Of a DNA stretch of 64,000 nucleotides, positions 57,870 through 64,000 are shown one piece after another (position 1 is the first letter of the stretch; every line of letters begins with the position of its first letter). The translations under genes and the position numbers were made by a program. This DNA is from Methylobacillus glycogenes JCM 2850 (GTDB lineage: Bacteria > Pseudomonadota > Gammaproteobacteria > Burkholderiales > Methylophilaceae), in assembly GCF_000617925.1 (NCBI RefSeq), contig NZ_BAMT01000008.1:1-64000 (forward strand). The letters are read 5' to 3'. The notes under the pieces were generated by a model. It ran no database searches. It had not been told where the DNA came from and was given only the letters and a program-made list of their open reading frames with translations.

Positions 57870-58479
57870 GATCAAATCATTGTTATTGTTTAAATGGTGT
57901 ATGTCTTGCCACAGATTATTGTCATTGTTCAGACCTGATGTACGTTCTGTTGATACGCAATTTATGACTGCAATAAAACGCTTTCAGGTATGAGATTCAA
58001 TGCGCCGCTGATTATGCATTTAGCCGAATAGTGTGTCTATGGTATTTTGAGGATAAAAGCGCAATATTGTTGATTTTTTCTGCAGAACAAGCGAGCCCTG
58101 ATCGGCAGCTGTTGCAATCGCAGCAGGGGAATATTCTGCTGTTTATTTTCCATCAGGATTATCCTGTATTAAACATAATCAGGTCACTAGGCTGCAGCAT
58201 GAATTGCCAGAAATGCATGAGAGAGTGCAGTAGAAATTTCTTCGCCATTTCTACCCTCTAATGACAATTAGAATCGAAAATTTTGCTGAACTCAGCAAGG
58301 ATTCAGCCCTTAGACTAATTTGCGCTTTATGCGTAACCGTAATTTCTGGAAGACGCAAGTGCTAATGCTGCGAGATCCAATCCTGCCTATTCACGTTGCT
58401 CGCTCAACATGACGACATCTCAACTAACGCTGACAGAGTCTGTCATCAGCCAATTGTGAAGCCAAGCATCGGATGCCTA
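57870..58479. other. Intergenic stretch, no gene recognised
   Basis: The 600 bases between the lipoprotein operon and the CGNR gene are AT-rich. The open frame at 58031-58261 has no recognisable features and no ribosome binding site. The stretch probably contains the promoter of the lipoprotein operon (57.9 kb, minus strand), but no -10/-35 pair stands out. Confidence 0.5.
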
Positions 58480-59064
58480 CTACTCAGCCTTCTTCCTCGA
58501 CCTAAACGCCGCAACCTTCATCCGATTCCCGCACACCGCCATGCTGCACCAGCGCCTGCGGTGCGATTTGGTCAAATCATGAAACAGCAAAGTGCAGTCA
58601 TGGGCTTCGCATTCCTTTACCAAGCCCAACTGGCTATCCGTCAGCAAACTCACCAGGGCTTGCGCCACAGGCTCTAGCAGGCTTGCTGCGTCGTCGTGCC
58701 GACGATGTGCCACCAGCTTGAAAGTCTTGCTGGCGCTATCCCACTCCAGCTCGCGCGCACTGCGGCCCGCTTCTAATATTTGGTTCACCACATCAACGTC
58801 TACATCTCCTTCCAGCCTGGCGGCCTGTAGCAGTGATTTTGCGCTTGCACGCAGTGCCAGGGCCAGTTTGAGCAGCCCTGGCGGCGCAGGCTCAAAATCT
58901 TCAGGCAGTAGCTGTGCGGCTTTTAGCCAGTTCACTACGCTGCTGTCGTCTATCAGGCATTCACAATGCGCTGCCCCCACGCCGTACTGGGTGTTGATGA
59001 AGTCTAGGGCGAGGTTATCGCCGACGAATAGGAGTTCTGGCTGGCTGGATGGGTTTTCTGTCAT
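58480..59064 (-). CDS. CGNR zinc-finger transcriptional regulator (ABATE domain)
   Basis: This 194-residue protein has the N-terminal ABATE domain (LLFVGDNLALDFINTQYG) and the C-terminal CGNR zinc finger: Cys in CEAHDCTLLFHDLTKSHRRRWCSMAVCGNRMKVAAFRSR. Such stress-linked regulators bind DNA by the zinc finger. It is divergent from the exported alpha/beta hydrolase gene, and the intergenic region has two matched inverted repeats likely to be its operators, so it presumably controls that gene and itself. Confidence 0.93.
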   Translation of the reverse strand: MTENPSSQPELLFVGDNLALDFINTQYGVGAAHCECLIDDSSVVNWLKAAQLLPEDFEPAPPGLLKLALALRASAKSLLQAARLEGDVDVDVVNQILEAGRSARELEWDSASKTFKLVAHRRHDDAASLLEPVAQALVSLLTDSQLGLVKECEAHDCTLLFHDLTKSHRRRWCSMAVCGNRMKVAAFRSRKKAE

Positions 59065-59073
59065 GCCATTAAT

Positions 59074-59145
59074 GTAACCTATAAAAATCTAGTTGACTAG
59101 TTACACAAATCCTATGTAACCTTTAATAACACATTTACTGGTTAC
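59074..59145. promoter_or_regulatory. Tandem inverted repeats, candidate CGNR-protein operators
   Basis: Two similar palindromic units with 5-6 bp arms lie between the divergent genes: GTAACC (59074) with GTTAC (59100-59104), and GTAACC (59116) with GGTTAC (59140-59145). The unit starts are 42 bp apart, four helical turns. Confidence 0.6.
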
Positions 59146-59157
59146 AAGGAGATGGCA

Positions 59158-60093
59158 ATGAATTCCAAACAGGCATTAGTCGCAGCAGGTCTGGCCACAG
59201 CAGTGCTGAGCAGTGGCGCGCAGGCAGCAGATTTACAGGTACAGCACAGGTTTGAGCAGGTGGGAGATGTGAAGGTGTTTTACCGTGAGGCGGGTGATCG
59301 CAATGCGCCTACGGTGCTGTTGCTGCACGGCTATGCGGCATCTTCGTTTATGTATCGCAACCTTATCCCCAAGCTTGCAGATAAATACCACGTCATTGCG
59401 CCTGATTTGCCGGGCTTTGGCTTTACTGAGGCCCCGGCGCGTGGGCAATACAATTACACTTTTGAGCAGCTTGCACAGACCATGACCCAGTTCACCGAGC
59501 AACTCAAGCTGGAACGCTATGCCATGCAGGTGTTTGACTATGGCGCCCCCGTGGGCTGGCGCATGGCTCTGGCCCACCCTGAGCGCGTGACTGCCATTGT
59601 TTCGCAAAACGGCAATGCCTATGCCGAGGGTCTGGGCGCAGGCTGGGCACCCATACAGAAATATTGGCAGGCACCAACCCAGGCCAACCGTGAAGCCCTG
59701 CACGAGTTCACCACGCCTGCTTCCATCAAGTGGCAGTATCTGGAAGGTGTGCCAGATAAAAGCCTGGTGGCACCAGATGCCATTGCGCTGGAGAGTCTGT
59801 TGGTGAGCCGCCCTGGCAATGCCGAGGTGCAGTTGGACCTGCTGTTGGACTATGCCTCCAATGTGGCGAAATACCCTGAGTTTCAGGCTTATTTCCGCCA
59901 GCATCAACCGCCATTACTGGCAGTCTGGGGCAAGAACGATCCCTTCTTTTTGCCTGCGGGTGCCGAAGCCTGGAAGCGGGATATCCCCCATGCGCAGGTG
60001 CATTTTTATGACACCGGGCATCTGGCGCTTGAAACCCATGGGGAGGAAATCGGCAAGGTTATACGGGCGTTTCTGGATCAACACCTAAAGTGA
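59158..60093 (+). CDS. Exported alpha/beta hydrolase (haloalkane-dehalogenase/epoxide-hydrolase-like)
   Basis: The ATG at 59158 is six bases from AAGGAG; the earlier ATG at 59152 abuts it. A signal peptide (ALVAAGLATAVLSSGAQAAD) directs it to the periplasm. The hydrolase core shows the oxyanion-hole HGYAAS, the nucleophile in VFDYGAP (an Asp as in dehalogenases and epoxide hydrolases), and the final acid-His pair DPFFLPAG and GHLALETHG. The length of 311 residues is normal. The substrate is unknown. Control by the divergent CGNR regulator is likely. Confidence 0.9.
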   Translation: MNSKQALVAAGLATAVLSSGAQAADLQVQHRFEQVGDVKVFYREAGDRNAPTVLLLHGYAASSFMYRNLIPKLADKYHVIAPDLPGFGFTEAPARGQYNYTFEQLAQTMTQFTEQLKLERYAMQVFDYGAPVGWRMALAHPERVTAIVSQNGNAYAEGLGAGWAPIQKYWQAPTQANREALHEFTTPASIKWQYLEGVPDKSLVAPDAIALESLLVSRPGNAEVQLDLLLDYASNVAKYPEFQAYFRQHQPPLLAVWGKNDPFFLPAGAEAWKRDIPHAQVHFYDTGHLALETHGEEIGKVIRAFLDQHLK

Positions 60094-60219
60094 AACCTCT
60101 GCTGGCTGCTCCTTCCATGGGGGTAATGAGCAGCCAGTCTGCTAAGGCAACGTGCTGGGCAATGCGTGGATGTAGCCCTTGCATAGGTCTATACGTTTAC
60201 GCACGCCCTCACCCCTTTC

Positions 60220-60906
60220 TCAACATTCAGTCTTGAGGATTTCCATGCTTAGCCACGGGCTATCGCTGCAGGCCAAATGCAGACAGGCATATCCCAACAG
60301 CAGAATGACAAGCAACAATAGCCAAAGCGACCAGTAACTTTCCGAAGTTTTGAAAGGACTGTTGCTGGCAGGCATGGCCTTGGTTGCAGGTTTTGCACGA
60401 TGGCTGCGGGGCTGTTTTTGCTGCGCAGGCGGCAGTGTCATGGCCGCAGCTTCCAGTTCAATTTCAGGCAGATCTGACAGCTCTGGCAAGTCAGCCAGTT
60501 CAAACCCACCTTCATCATCCTGGGAAATCACCGTTAGCGCCTGCTCGGCATATTGCTCAGGTACCAGCACCATGAAATTGCCTACATCGCCGGGAATAAT
60601 CGCATAACCACCGCCCTGCAGTTCGGCTGGAATATCATGTGCGAGCAGCAAGCCATAAATCAACTGCGCCTCGGGCTCTATGAGTTGATGAGCCACACGC
60701 ACATAAGTAATGGAATTGTCCGGTTCCAAAGTGGTATTGAGATTTTTTCTCGCAGCCACGCCCGCATCAACACCACGGCTTCTCAATTCCCTGTAAGCCA
60801 CTGACTGCGCCAACTCGGTCAAATTGCCTGTAGCCAGCATGCGCTGCAATTCAGCATCGGCCAGCTCGTGATAAAGATGCTCCAGATCTTCCCTAGTAAT
60901 ATTCAT
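60220..60906 (-). CDS. DUF2007-domain protein with a C-terminal membrane anchor
   Basis: The ATG at 60906 (MNITREDLEHLYHELADAE) is preferred because the upstream extension is unlike the family. The middle contains the DUF2007 pattern (VRVAHQLIEPEAQLIYGLLLAHDIPAELQGGGYAIIPGDVGNFMVLVPEQYAEQAL). The acidic/Pro/Gln linker and a final hydrophobic segment (YWSLWLLLLVILLLGYACLHLA) follow. Proteins of this domain are predicted signal-transducing proteins resembling PII. The anchor is not typical of the family. It is a single gene. Confidence 0.8.
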   Translation of the reverse strand: MNITREDLEHLYHELADAELQRMLATGNLTELAQSVAYRELRSRGVDAGVAARKNLNTTLEPDNSITYVRVAHQLIEPEAQLIYGLLLAHDIPAELQGGGYAIIPGDVGNFMVLVPEQYAEQALTVISQDDEGGFELADLPELSDLPEIELEAAAMTLPPAQQKQPRSHRAKPATKAMPASNSPFKTSESYWSLWLLLLVILLLGYACLHLACSDSPWLSMEILKTEC

Positions 60907-61074
60907 GTTTAACCTGTTGTTATTCTGACCATGCCTCTCAGCCAAGCCGTGGACTTAATCTTTAGTGCTAATAAGCTAATACTGCTGGGCTTGATGGGGG
61001 CCAGCAGGCAGGCTAGGATTAAGCAATACGCTGCAAAAACTTGCTGAATCTTAATCGCTCAAGCCCCAAATCCT

Positions 61075-61461
61075 ATGCATATTCTAGACCTGGACCATCT
61101 GGTATTAACGGTGAAAAACCTTGATGCAACAATCAGGTTTTACACCACAGTATTGGGCATGGAAGCCGTCACTTTCGGTGACAACCGCCATGCCCTGGTG
61201 TTTGGCGATAAAAAGATCAATCTGCACCCGCTCAAATCTGATATTCAGCCGCGCGCGCATGCGCCTAAAGCCGGGTCTGCCGATTTGTGCTTTCGGCTGG
61301 CCACACCGATTGAAGAGGTCATTGCCGAGTTGCAGCAACACGGCATTACTATCGAATCAGGCCCGGTGCGCAGAACCGGGGCTTATTCCGCCTTGATTTC
61401 GGTATATCTGCGCGACCCTGATCAAAACCTGATTGAGCTTTCCAACGTGATTACTATGTGA
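61075..61461 (+). CDS. VOC (glyoxalase/bleomycin-resistance) family protein
   Basis: This 128-residue protein has the VOC pattern: LDHLVLTVKNLDATIRFYTTVLGMEAVTFGDN, a central KINLHPLKS and the final DPDQNLIELSNV. Metal-binding positions are the first His (LDHLVL), the Glu/His in the middle and the Glu in LIELSN. It could be a lactoylglutathione lyase-like or dioxygenase-type enzyme; the substrate is unknown. The ATG at 61075 is the natural start. Confidence 0.9.
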   Translation: MHILDLDHLVLTVKNLDATIRFYTTVLGMEAVTFGDNRHALVFGDKKINLHPLKSDIQPRAHAPKAGSADLCFRLATPIEEVIAELQQHGITIESGPVRRTGAYSALISVYLRDPDQNLIELSNVITM

Positions 61462-61547
61462 TTCACATCATGTGATTCAAATCATGTAATTCACATCTTG
61501 TAGCGACCAGAATTAGTCCACAGCATAAGCAGGACGATTAACCCTAC

Positions 61548-62948
61548 TTACTCTGCCTCCCCCTTATCCAGCGCTGCAAACTTGGCGGCCATGGTGGGGT
61601 TGTTTTTGGTCAGGCGTTTGATGGTCACGTCCTGGGCCTTGTCATTCGCCAATCGCAAGTTTCTGTCTGTGCCCAGCAGCGCTTCCTTGGTTTTCTGCAG
61701 ATGATCTATAGACTTGTCTATTTCATCAATCGCCGTCTGGAAGCGCCTAGAGGCCAGGTCATAATTGCGCGAGAACGCCGTTTTAAAGGCATCCAGCTCG
61801 GTTTCAAAATTGGTGATGTCTACACTTTGTGCTTTCACCAGCGCCAGCTCGTTTTTGTATTGCAGTGAGTTCATGGCGGCGTTGCGCAGCAGGGTGATGA
61901 TGGGAATAAAGAACTGCGGCCTGACAACATACATTTTTGGGTAGCGATGGAACACATCCACAATGCCTGAATTGTAGAGTTCACTTTCCGGCTCCAGCAG
62001 AGACACCAGAATGGCGTACTCGCAGCCCTTTTCTATGCGGTCTTTATCCAGCTCCTTGAGAAAATCTTCATTCTTGTTTTTGCTGGCGGTTTTATCGCTC
62101 TCGTTTTTCATTTCAAACATGATAGAGACAATTTCAGTGCCCGCTTCATCCACATCCCTGAAGATAAAATCGCCCTTGCTGCCGCTACGCGCGTCGTTGT
62201 CTTTCTCAAAATAAGCGCGGGGGAAGGCGGTTGAGCGTATGCGATTGAATTCAATCTCGCAATGCTGCTCCAGGGTCTCGCCCACCATCTTGGTCGAGAG
62301 TTTGGCTTTCAGGTCCTTGAGCCGCTCAATGGCATCATCTCTATCCCTGATCTGGGTTTCATATTTATCCTTGAGCGCTCTTTCAGCAAGCTGCTTTTCT
62401 AGCTCGGCGCGGTTGAGGCCGCTCTTGAGCTCGTCGCGCTCCCTGGCCACCGTGGTTACGGCTTCATTGATGGCAAGCTTGCTGGCAACCTCAGCCGATT
62501 GCAGCCTGGCCTTGAGCTCCTGAATTTCGGTATCTTTGGCCACTGCGGATTTTTGCAATTCGTTGGCCAGCCTGGCTTCCGCCAGATGCAATGCGGCCTG
62601 ATTGTCTTTTCTGATCTGGGCAATTTCATTGGCCAGCACATCGCGTTCTTTTTCCACACTACTCAGCGCCTGCGCCAGTGCCAGCTTGCCTTCAACCTCG
62701 CTCGCATTCAGTGTGGCCTGCAGTTGCTGAATTTCAGCATCCTTGGCGGCGGCAATTTTTTGCAGCTCGTTGGAGACCCTGGCTTTTTCCAGTTCAACTG
62801 CGGTTTTTTTCTCCTGTTCCGCCAAGGCCAGCCTGGCTTCCAGTTGCTCATCAAAATCCTTGTTTCTCACCTGGGTCAGAATATCGGCATAGCCAGACTC
62901 GTCGATCTTGAACGCTTTGCCGCAATGCGGGCAACTGATGTCATGCAT
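61548..62948 (-). CDS. DUF2130-domain protein with long coiled coil
   Basis: This 466-residue protein starts with a zinc-ribbon-like [20 protein letters not shown] long coiled coil (about 30-230) follows, with repeated EL/KA heptads. The DUF2130 core (about 235-420) contains [27 protein letters not shown] and [41 protein letters not shown], an acid-Lys pattern of a PD-(D/E)XK-like fold. Such proteins are found near DNA metabolism genes but have no proven activity. A perfect AT-rich palindrome lies just past its start (62984-63007). Confidence 0.85.
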   Translation of the reverse strand: MHDISCPHCGKAFKIDESGYADILTQVRNKDFDEQLEARLALAEQEKKTAVELEKARVSNELQKIAAAKDAEIQQLQATLNASEVEGKLALAQALSSVEKERDVLANEIAQIRKDNQAALHLAEARLANELQKSAVAKDTEIQELKARLQSAEVASKLAINEAVTTVARERDELKSGLNRAELEKQLAERALKDKYETQIRDRDDAIERLKDLKAKLSTKMVGETLEQHCEIEFNRIRSTAFPRAYFEKDNDARSGSKGDFIFRDVDEAGTEIVSIMFEMKNESDKTASKNKNEDFLKELDKDRIEKGCEYAILVSLLEPESELYNSGIVDVFHRYPKMYVVRPQFFIPIITLLRNAAMNSLQYKNELALVKAQSVDITNFETELDAFKTAFSRNYDLASRRFQTAIDEIDKSIDHLQKTKEALLGTDRNLRLANDKAQDVTIKRLTKNNPTMAAKFAALDKGEAE

Positions 62949-62983
62949 GTTGATACTCTCTCGAATTAATCTGTGACTGATCT

Positions 62984-63007
62984 GATAAATTTTACTGAAA
63001 ATTTATC
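62984..63007. promoter_or_regulatory. Perfect AT-rich palindrome ahead of the kdp operon
   Basis: The 10-bp arms GATAAATTTT and AAAATTTATC are separated by ACTG. It lies between the divergent DUF2130 and kdpF genes, 127 bp before kdpF, and could be an operator; no regulator is assigned. Confidence 0.5.
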
Positions 63008-63133
63008 GTTTAGAAGTTTTTATACTTTTTTTACGCCGCACACCCCACTCCTTACAGCATCTTTATCTGCCCATCATTACGCTGCTCAATCAGGCACCCG
63101 CACTGGGTGCAGCTTGAATTGAGGGGTAATCAA

Positions 63134-63223
63134 ATGAACATCTTATATGCAATCAGCGGCCTGATTGCACTTGGCCTGATGGCCTATCTGCTGTTGGCTT
63201 TATGCCAGCCGGAGCGCTTCTGA
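63134..63223 (+). CDS. kdpF: KdpF, small subunit of the potassium-transporting ATPase
   Basis: A 29-residue single-helix membrane peptide (MNILYAISGLIALGLMAYLL then LALCQPERF) stabilises the KdpFABC complex. The ATG at 63134 has GGGG/TAAT rather than a clear Shine-Dalgarno. The stop overlaps the kdpA start ATGA. It is too short for most ORF callers and is identified by position and sequence. Confidence 0.88.
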   Translation: MNILYAISGLIALGLMAYLLLALCQPERF

Positions 63224-64000
63224 TGACGGTCAATGCGCTGCTGCAGTTTGGACTTTTTATCATCGTGCTGTTGTTGCTCACCAAGCCTGTGGGGCACTAC
63301 ATCCACCTTGCCATGCAGGGTAAGCTGCCCTGGCTCAGCACACTAGTGCGCCCGCTTGAAAACCTCATCTACAAACTTGCAGGCATCAACCCGCAGCAAG
63401 AAAGCGGCTGGAAGCATTATGCCCTGGGCTTGCTGCTGTTCAACCTGCTAGGCTTGCTGGTGGTCTTTTTGTTACAGCAATGGCAAGCCTGGCTGCCTTT
63501 TAATCCGCAGCATTTTGCTGGCATTTCGCTGGATTCCTCTTTCAATACCGCGGTGAGTTTTGTTGCCAATACCAACTGGCAGGGCTATGCCGGTGAGTCC
63601 ACCATGAGTTATCTCACGCAAATGCTGGCATTGACGGTGCAAAACTTTCTTTCAGCCGCCACAGGCATTGCCGTGGTCATTGCGTTGATTCGTGGCTTTG
63701 TGCGCCACTCGGCGCAGACCATAGGCAATTTCTGGGTAGATGTCACGCGCATTACGCTTTATATCCTGCTGCCACTATCGCTGTTGCTGGCCACGGCCTT
63801 GATGAGCCAGGGGGTAATACAGAACTTCAGCCCTTATCAATCTGTGCACACGCTAGAGACTAGCCACTACCAGCAGCCTATGCTGGATGAAAGCGGCGCC
63901 GTGATCAAGGATGCCAGCGGCAATGCGCTCACCCAGGCGGCCACCAGCATCACACAGCAAATCGCCATGGGCCAGTGGCCTCGCAGGAAGCCATCAAGTT
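63223..64000 (+). CDS. kdpA: KdpA, potassium-binding subunit (partial, frameshifted near the right edge)
   Basis: The potassium-translocating subunit of the KdpFABC P-type ATPase begins at ATG 63223. Family motifs are visible: TKPVGHYIHLAMQG, NPQQESGWKHYALGLLLFNLLGLL, and the selectivity-filter segment NTAVSFVANTNWQGYAGES. The frame then reads QQIAMG-QW where the family has QQIAMGPVASQEAIK; one base added at 63972-63973 (CC to CCC) restores it. The gene continues beyond 64000. kdpB and kdpC presumably follow. Expression is normally controlled by KdpDE under potassium limitation. Confidence 0.92.
   Translation, partial: MTVNALLQFGLFIIVLLLLTKPVGHYIHLAMQGKLPWLSTLVRPLENLIYKLAGINPQQESGWKHYALGLLLFNLLGLLVVFLLQQWQAWLPFNPQHFAGISLDSSFNTAVSFVANTNWQGYAGESTMSYLTQMLALTVQNFLSAATGIAVVIALIRGFVRHSAQTIGNFWVDVTRITLYILLPLSLLLATALMSQGVIQNFSPYQSVHTLETSHYQQPMLDESGAVIKDASGNALTQAATSITQQIAMGQWPRRKPSS

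Noticed and set aside
58031..58261. Small plus-strand open frame in the lipoprotein-CGNR spacer
   Set aside because: No start context and no recognisable features.

Overview
The window looks like chromosome of a betaproteobacterial methylotroph, most likely a member of the Methylophilaceae. The support is a formaldehyde-activating-enzyme homologue, PurU, a class II ribonucleotide reductase split into NrdJa/NrdJb, betaproteobacterial-style IspH, WaaA, UppP and RluB, and G+C-moderate coding sequence. No rRNA or tRNA gene and no CRISPR array was seen.

Positions 1-37.65 kb are ordinary chromosome. In order they hold: purU; a GyrI-like and CobD-like pair; ispH; a Fae-like protein; a Fur-type iron uptake locus (TonB receptor and PepSY membrane protein around a shared Fur box); mutY; an AsmA protein; uppP; a YidB-like gene; rluB; thiC behind a TPP riboswitch; a porin/binding-protein/histidine-kinase/sigma54-regulator cluster; pcm; a TetR-controlled RND efflux operon with a TolC-family channel; a Fic protein behind two palindromic operators; waaA; and nrdJa-nrdJb behind NrdR-like boxes.

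The most interesting part is 37.67-55.58 kb. Two transposase-less Tn7-like elements appear to be stacked immediately downstream of nrdJb. Element 1 (37679-42483) is AT-rich. It starts TGTG and ends CACA, carries perfect 5-bp target duplications (TTATC on both sides) and has inverted arrays of TnsB-type sites (CCATAAGTTGCAAG-like) at both ends. Its insertion lies 24 bp past the nrdJb stop codon, the same geometry as Tn7 at glmS. It carries a TniQ-like remnant, a tyrosine/dual-specificity phosphatase, an McrA-type HNH nuclease, an unknown 384-residue protein, a small helical protein and a PD-(D/E)XK nuclease, which together could be a new defence module. Element 2 (42491-55582) begins 2 bp after the element 1 duplication. 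Its ends are 18/20 identical inverted repeats, and it has a second family of sites (CCATAA-NN-TGTCATTA) spaced almost exactly like those of element 1. It carries a metabolic cargo: DedA-rhodanese, AraC, alpha/beta hydrolase, alginate-type porin, an M17 N-terminal-domain protein, DoxX, two XapX proteins, an MFS transporter, an amidohydrolase, a YcaC-type hydrolase, pirin and LysR.

Positions 55.6-64 kb return to chromosome-like content: three exported/lipoprotein genes of unknown role, a CGNR regulator divergent from an exported alpha/beta hydrolase, DUF2007, VOC and DUF2130 proteins, and the start of a kdpFA operon.

A caution applies to the whole window. Ten genes are broken by twelve apparent single-base deletions, nearly all at short G/C runs (including thiC and kdpA). 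This looks like systematic consensus error rather than real pseudogenes, so these loci are annotated here as full-length genes with the break noted.
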